Below, in pieces: positions 6,613-7,231 of a stretch of DNA of 7,231 nt (positions within the stretch are counted from its first letter, which is position 1; every line of letters begins with the position of its first letter). A program made the translations under genes and the position numbers. Origin of the DNA: an uncultured Alphaproteobacteria bacterium (GTDB lineage: Bacteria; Pseudomonadota; Alphaproteobacteria; Rs-D84); NCBI GenBank assembly GCA_934255455.1, contig CAKQNS010000013.1, forward strand, positions 1-7,231, in the 5' to 3' direction. Below the pieces are notes generated by a model. The model made no database searches. It worked only from the letters and a program-made list of their open reading frames with translations, and had not been told where the DNA came from.

Positions 6613-6638
6613 AAAAAAAGGTGCGCCGAATGGCGCAC
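6613..6638 (-). terminator. Strong rho-independent terminator (minus), possibly bidirectional
   Basis: The perfect seven-pair stem GTGCGCC/GGCGCAC (6621-6627 with 6632-6638), loop GAAT, is followed on the minus strand by a run of seven T (6619-6613). This is a textbook terminator for transcription coming from the lipoprotein side. On the plus strand the tail ACATTATTTTTA is weaker but may also stop clpPX transcription. Confidence 0.8.
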
Positions 6639-6681
6639 ACATTATTTTTATCACGGCGGAGCACAGCGGAGACGGATGCAC

Positions 6682-6706
6682 TTTGAACTTTGGTATTTGA
6701 ACTTTG
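6682..6706 (+). repeat. Short tandem-like direct repeat
   Basis: TTTGAACTTTG is present twice, at 6682-6692 and 6696-6706, separated by three bases. It lies between the two strong terminators in noncoding sequence. No function is apparent. Confidence 0.7.
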
Positions 6707-6731
6707 AAAAAACGCCCCGTGGGGCGTTTTT
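6707..6731. terminator. Bidirectional rho-independent terminator between clpPX and the lipoprotein gene
   Basis: ACGCCCC (6712-6718) pairs with GGGGCGT (6721-6727). In RNA the loop is probably CGTG with the outer C-G opened. The stem is preceded by six A (6707-6712) and followed by TTTTT (6727-6731), so both strands present a GC stem with a T tail. It starts 2 bp after the stop of the minus-strand lipoprotein gene, clearly its terminator, and also insulates plus-strand transcription from clpX. Confidence 0.9.
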
Positions 6732-6732
6732 A

Positions 6733-7164
6733 TTATCTTTGGTTTTGTTGATTTACCGTCCAACCCTGTTGAACCAGCCACAGGCTGTCCGCTGGGGCAG
6801 CATGCCCAGGATAAAATACAAAATTGCCCTTGCCACGAACACGACCCTTGCCCATTTCAATGCGCGGCCCCAGGAAATTTTCACGCATAAATTTTATATT
6901 GTTTTCATAAGCATGTCTAAAATCACCACCGTTTACCAAAGCCAAGTAAACCGTGTCAACCGTTGGATCATCCAAATTCTTTTGAATGTTTTCTGGTGTA
7001 ATTTCTTCTTCGTAATTCCAAAACCATTTCAAATCCACACTGTGTTTTTGTGGCTCTGGTTCATTTTGCCCCCCGCGGCATGCCGGCAACAATGTCGCGC
7101 CCGCAATACCCAAAATAGGCAATACGCGTTTCAGGTTGTATTTAACGGTTTGGTTGAATTTCAT
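6733..7164 (-). CDS. Small putative lipoprotein of unknown function
   Basis: I do not recognise this 143-residue protein. Residues 1-28 look like a lipoprotein signal peptide: a basic start (K2, K8, K12, R13), a hydrophobic stretch VLPILGIAGATLL (14-26) and the lipobox LPAC with the lipidated cysteine at C29. The mature part of about 115 residues starts with a polar linker (RGGQNEPEPQK). It continues with an acidic segment (WNYEEEITPENIQKNLDD), a predicted strand VDTVYLALVNGG, a helix-like AYENNIKFMRENF, a basic stretch PRIEMGKGRVRGKGNF and a C-terminal SLWLVQQGWTVNQQNQR. There is no enzyme motif. The start is supported by the Shine-Dalgarno AAGGGG (7177-7172, minus) and by the signal peptide. 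It is monocistronic, with its own promoter and terminator. It is probably a cell-envelope protein, anchored in the inner or outer membrane. Confidence 0.82.
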   Translation of the reverse strand: MKFNQTVKYNLKRVLPILGIAGATLLPACRGGQNEPEPQKHSVDLKWFWNYEEEITPENIQKNLDDPTVDTVYLALVNGGDFRHAYENNIKFMRENFLGPRIEMGKGRVRGKGNFVFYPGHAAPADSLWLVQQGWTVNQQNQR

Positions 7165-7196
7165 AATTGTACCCCTTGGTTGGTTTTACACATCAA

Positions 7197-7225
7197 ATTG
7201 TAATACAATAAATATATTTTGTCAA
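7197..7225 (-). promoter_or_regulatory. Near-consensus sigma70 promoter of the lipoprotein gene
   Basis: On the minus strand a perfect TTGACA (7225-7220) is followed after exactly 17 nt by TACAAT (7202-7197), 5 of 6 to the -10 consensus. The flanks are strongly AT-rich. Transcription should begin near 7190, giving a leader of about 26 nt that contains the Shine-Dalgarno. By consensus this is the strongest promoter in the window, so the small lipoprotein is likely made in quantity. Confidence 0.85.
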
Positions 7226-7231
7226 TATTTT

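Larger units (their letters stand above)
6438..6613. repeat. MITE-like or REP-like palindromic repeat element
   Basis: A 176-bp noncoding element is bounded by imperfect inverted ends: TATTAAAATCCC at 6438-6449 and its complement TATTAAAGTCCC read from 6613 to 6602 (11 of 12 match). Each end begins with TA, as in IS630/Tc1-type MITEs with TA target duplication. Inside are hairpins in a row: 6521-6546 (ten pairs with one mismatch, loop TGAC), the palindrome GACCCGGGTC (6546-6555), and GTCCGC-GCA-GCGGAC (6561-6575) flanked on both sides by GGGGT (6556-6560 and 6576-6580). Frames through it exist but look like translated hairpins, not protein. It fills most of the 303-bp gap between clpX and the lipoprotein gene. 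Whether other copies exist in the genome cannot be seen here. Confidence 0.5.

Noticed and set aside
5797..6638. Two 200-codon minus-strand open frames across clpX and the repeat element
   Set aside because: They are antisense to the conserved clpX sequence, and the upper one begins in hairpin repeats. Their proline/arginine-rich and histidine/phenylalanine-rich compositions are artefacts of the frame.
6592..7203. 203-codon plus-strand open frame opposite the lipoprotein gene
   Set aside because: It reads through both terminator hairpins and antisense to a gene with a signal peptide, ribosome site and strong promoter.

Overview
The window looks like part of an alphaproteobacterial chromosome. 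The main evidence is a full-length CcrM-type GANTC adenine methyltransferase, a hallmark of that class. It sits close to rnhB, as I recall it does in Caulobacter and Rhizobiales. Coding regions are of middling GC and the intergenic spacers are AT-rich. The small lipoprotein at the right end resembles nothing I can name, which suggests an uncultured or poorly sampled lineage. I cannot name a genus.

Layout. Bases 1-3052 hold a tight minus-strand block, read right to left: nrdR, a slt-type lytic transglycosylase, rnhB and the first 64 codons of pgk, which runs off the left edge. Gaps are 11 nt and 17 nt, and rnhB overlaps pgk by 20 nt, so this is probably one operon. A 170-bp divergent control region (3053-3222) separates it from plus-strand ccrM (3223-4323). 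A 226-bp spacer with the clpP promoter follows, then the clpP-clpX pair (4550-6429). A 303-bp convergent region (6430-6732) contains no credible gene. It holds a repeat element packed with hairpins and two strong rho-independent terminators. The last gene (6733-7164, minus) encodes a small lipoprotein behind a near-consensus sigma70 promoter at the right edge.

Functional links. NrdR (repression of ribonucleotide reductase), RNase HII (removal of ribonucleotides from DNA) and CcrM (cell-cycle methylation) all concern DNA synthesis and replication. ClpXP is the protease that drives cell-cycle proteolysis in Caulobacter. Slt remodels the wall and Pgk is glycolytic. Whether the genes are functionally co-regulated is inference. 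There is no phage, CRISPR, tRNA or defence system here. The points most worth a second look are the unusual DSPY catalytic motif of CcrM, a possibly leaderless nrdR with a palindrome over its promoter, the MITE-like hairpin element after clpX, the absence of GACTC/GAGTC among the GANTC sites, and the unrecognised lipoprotein.
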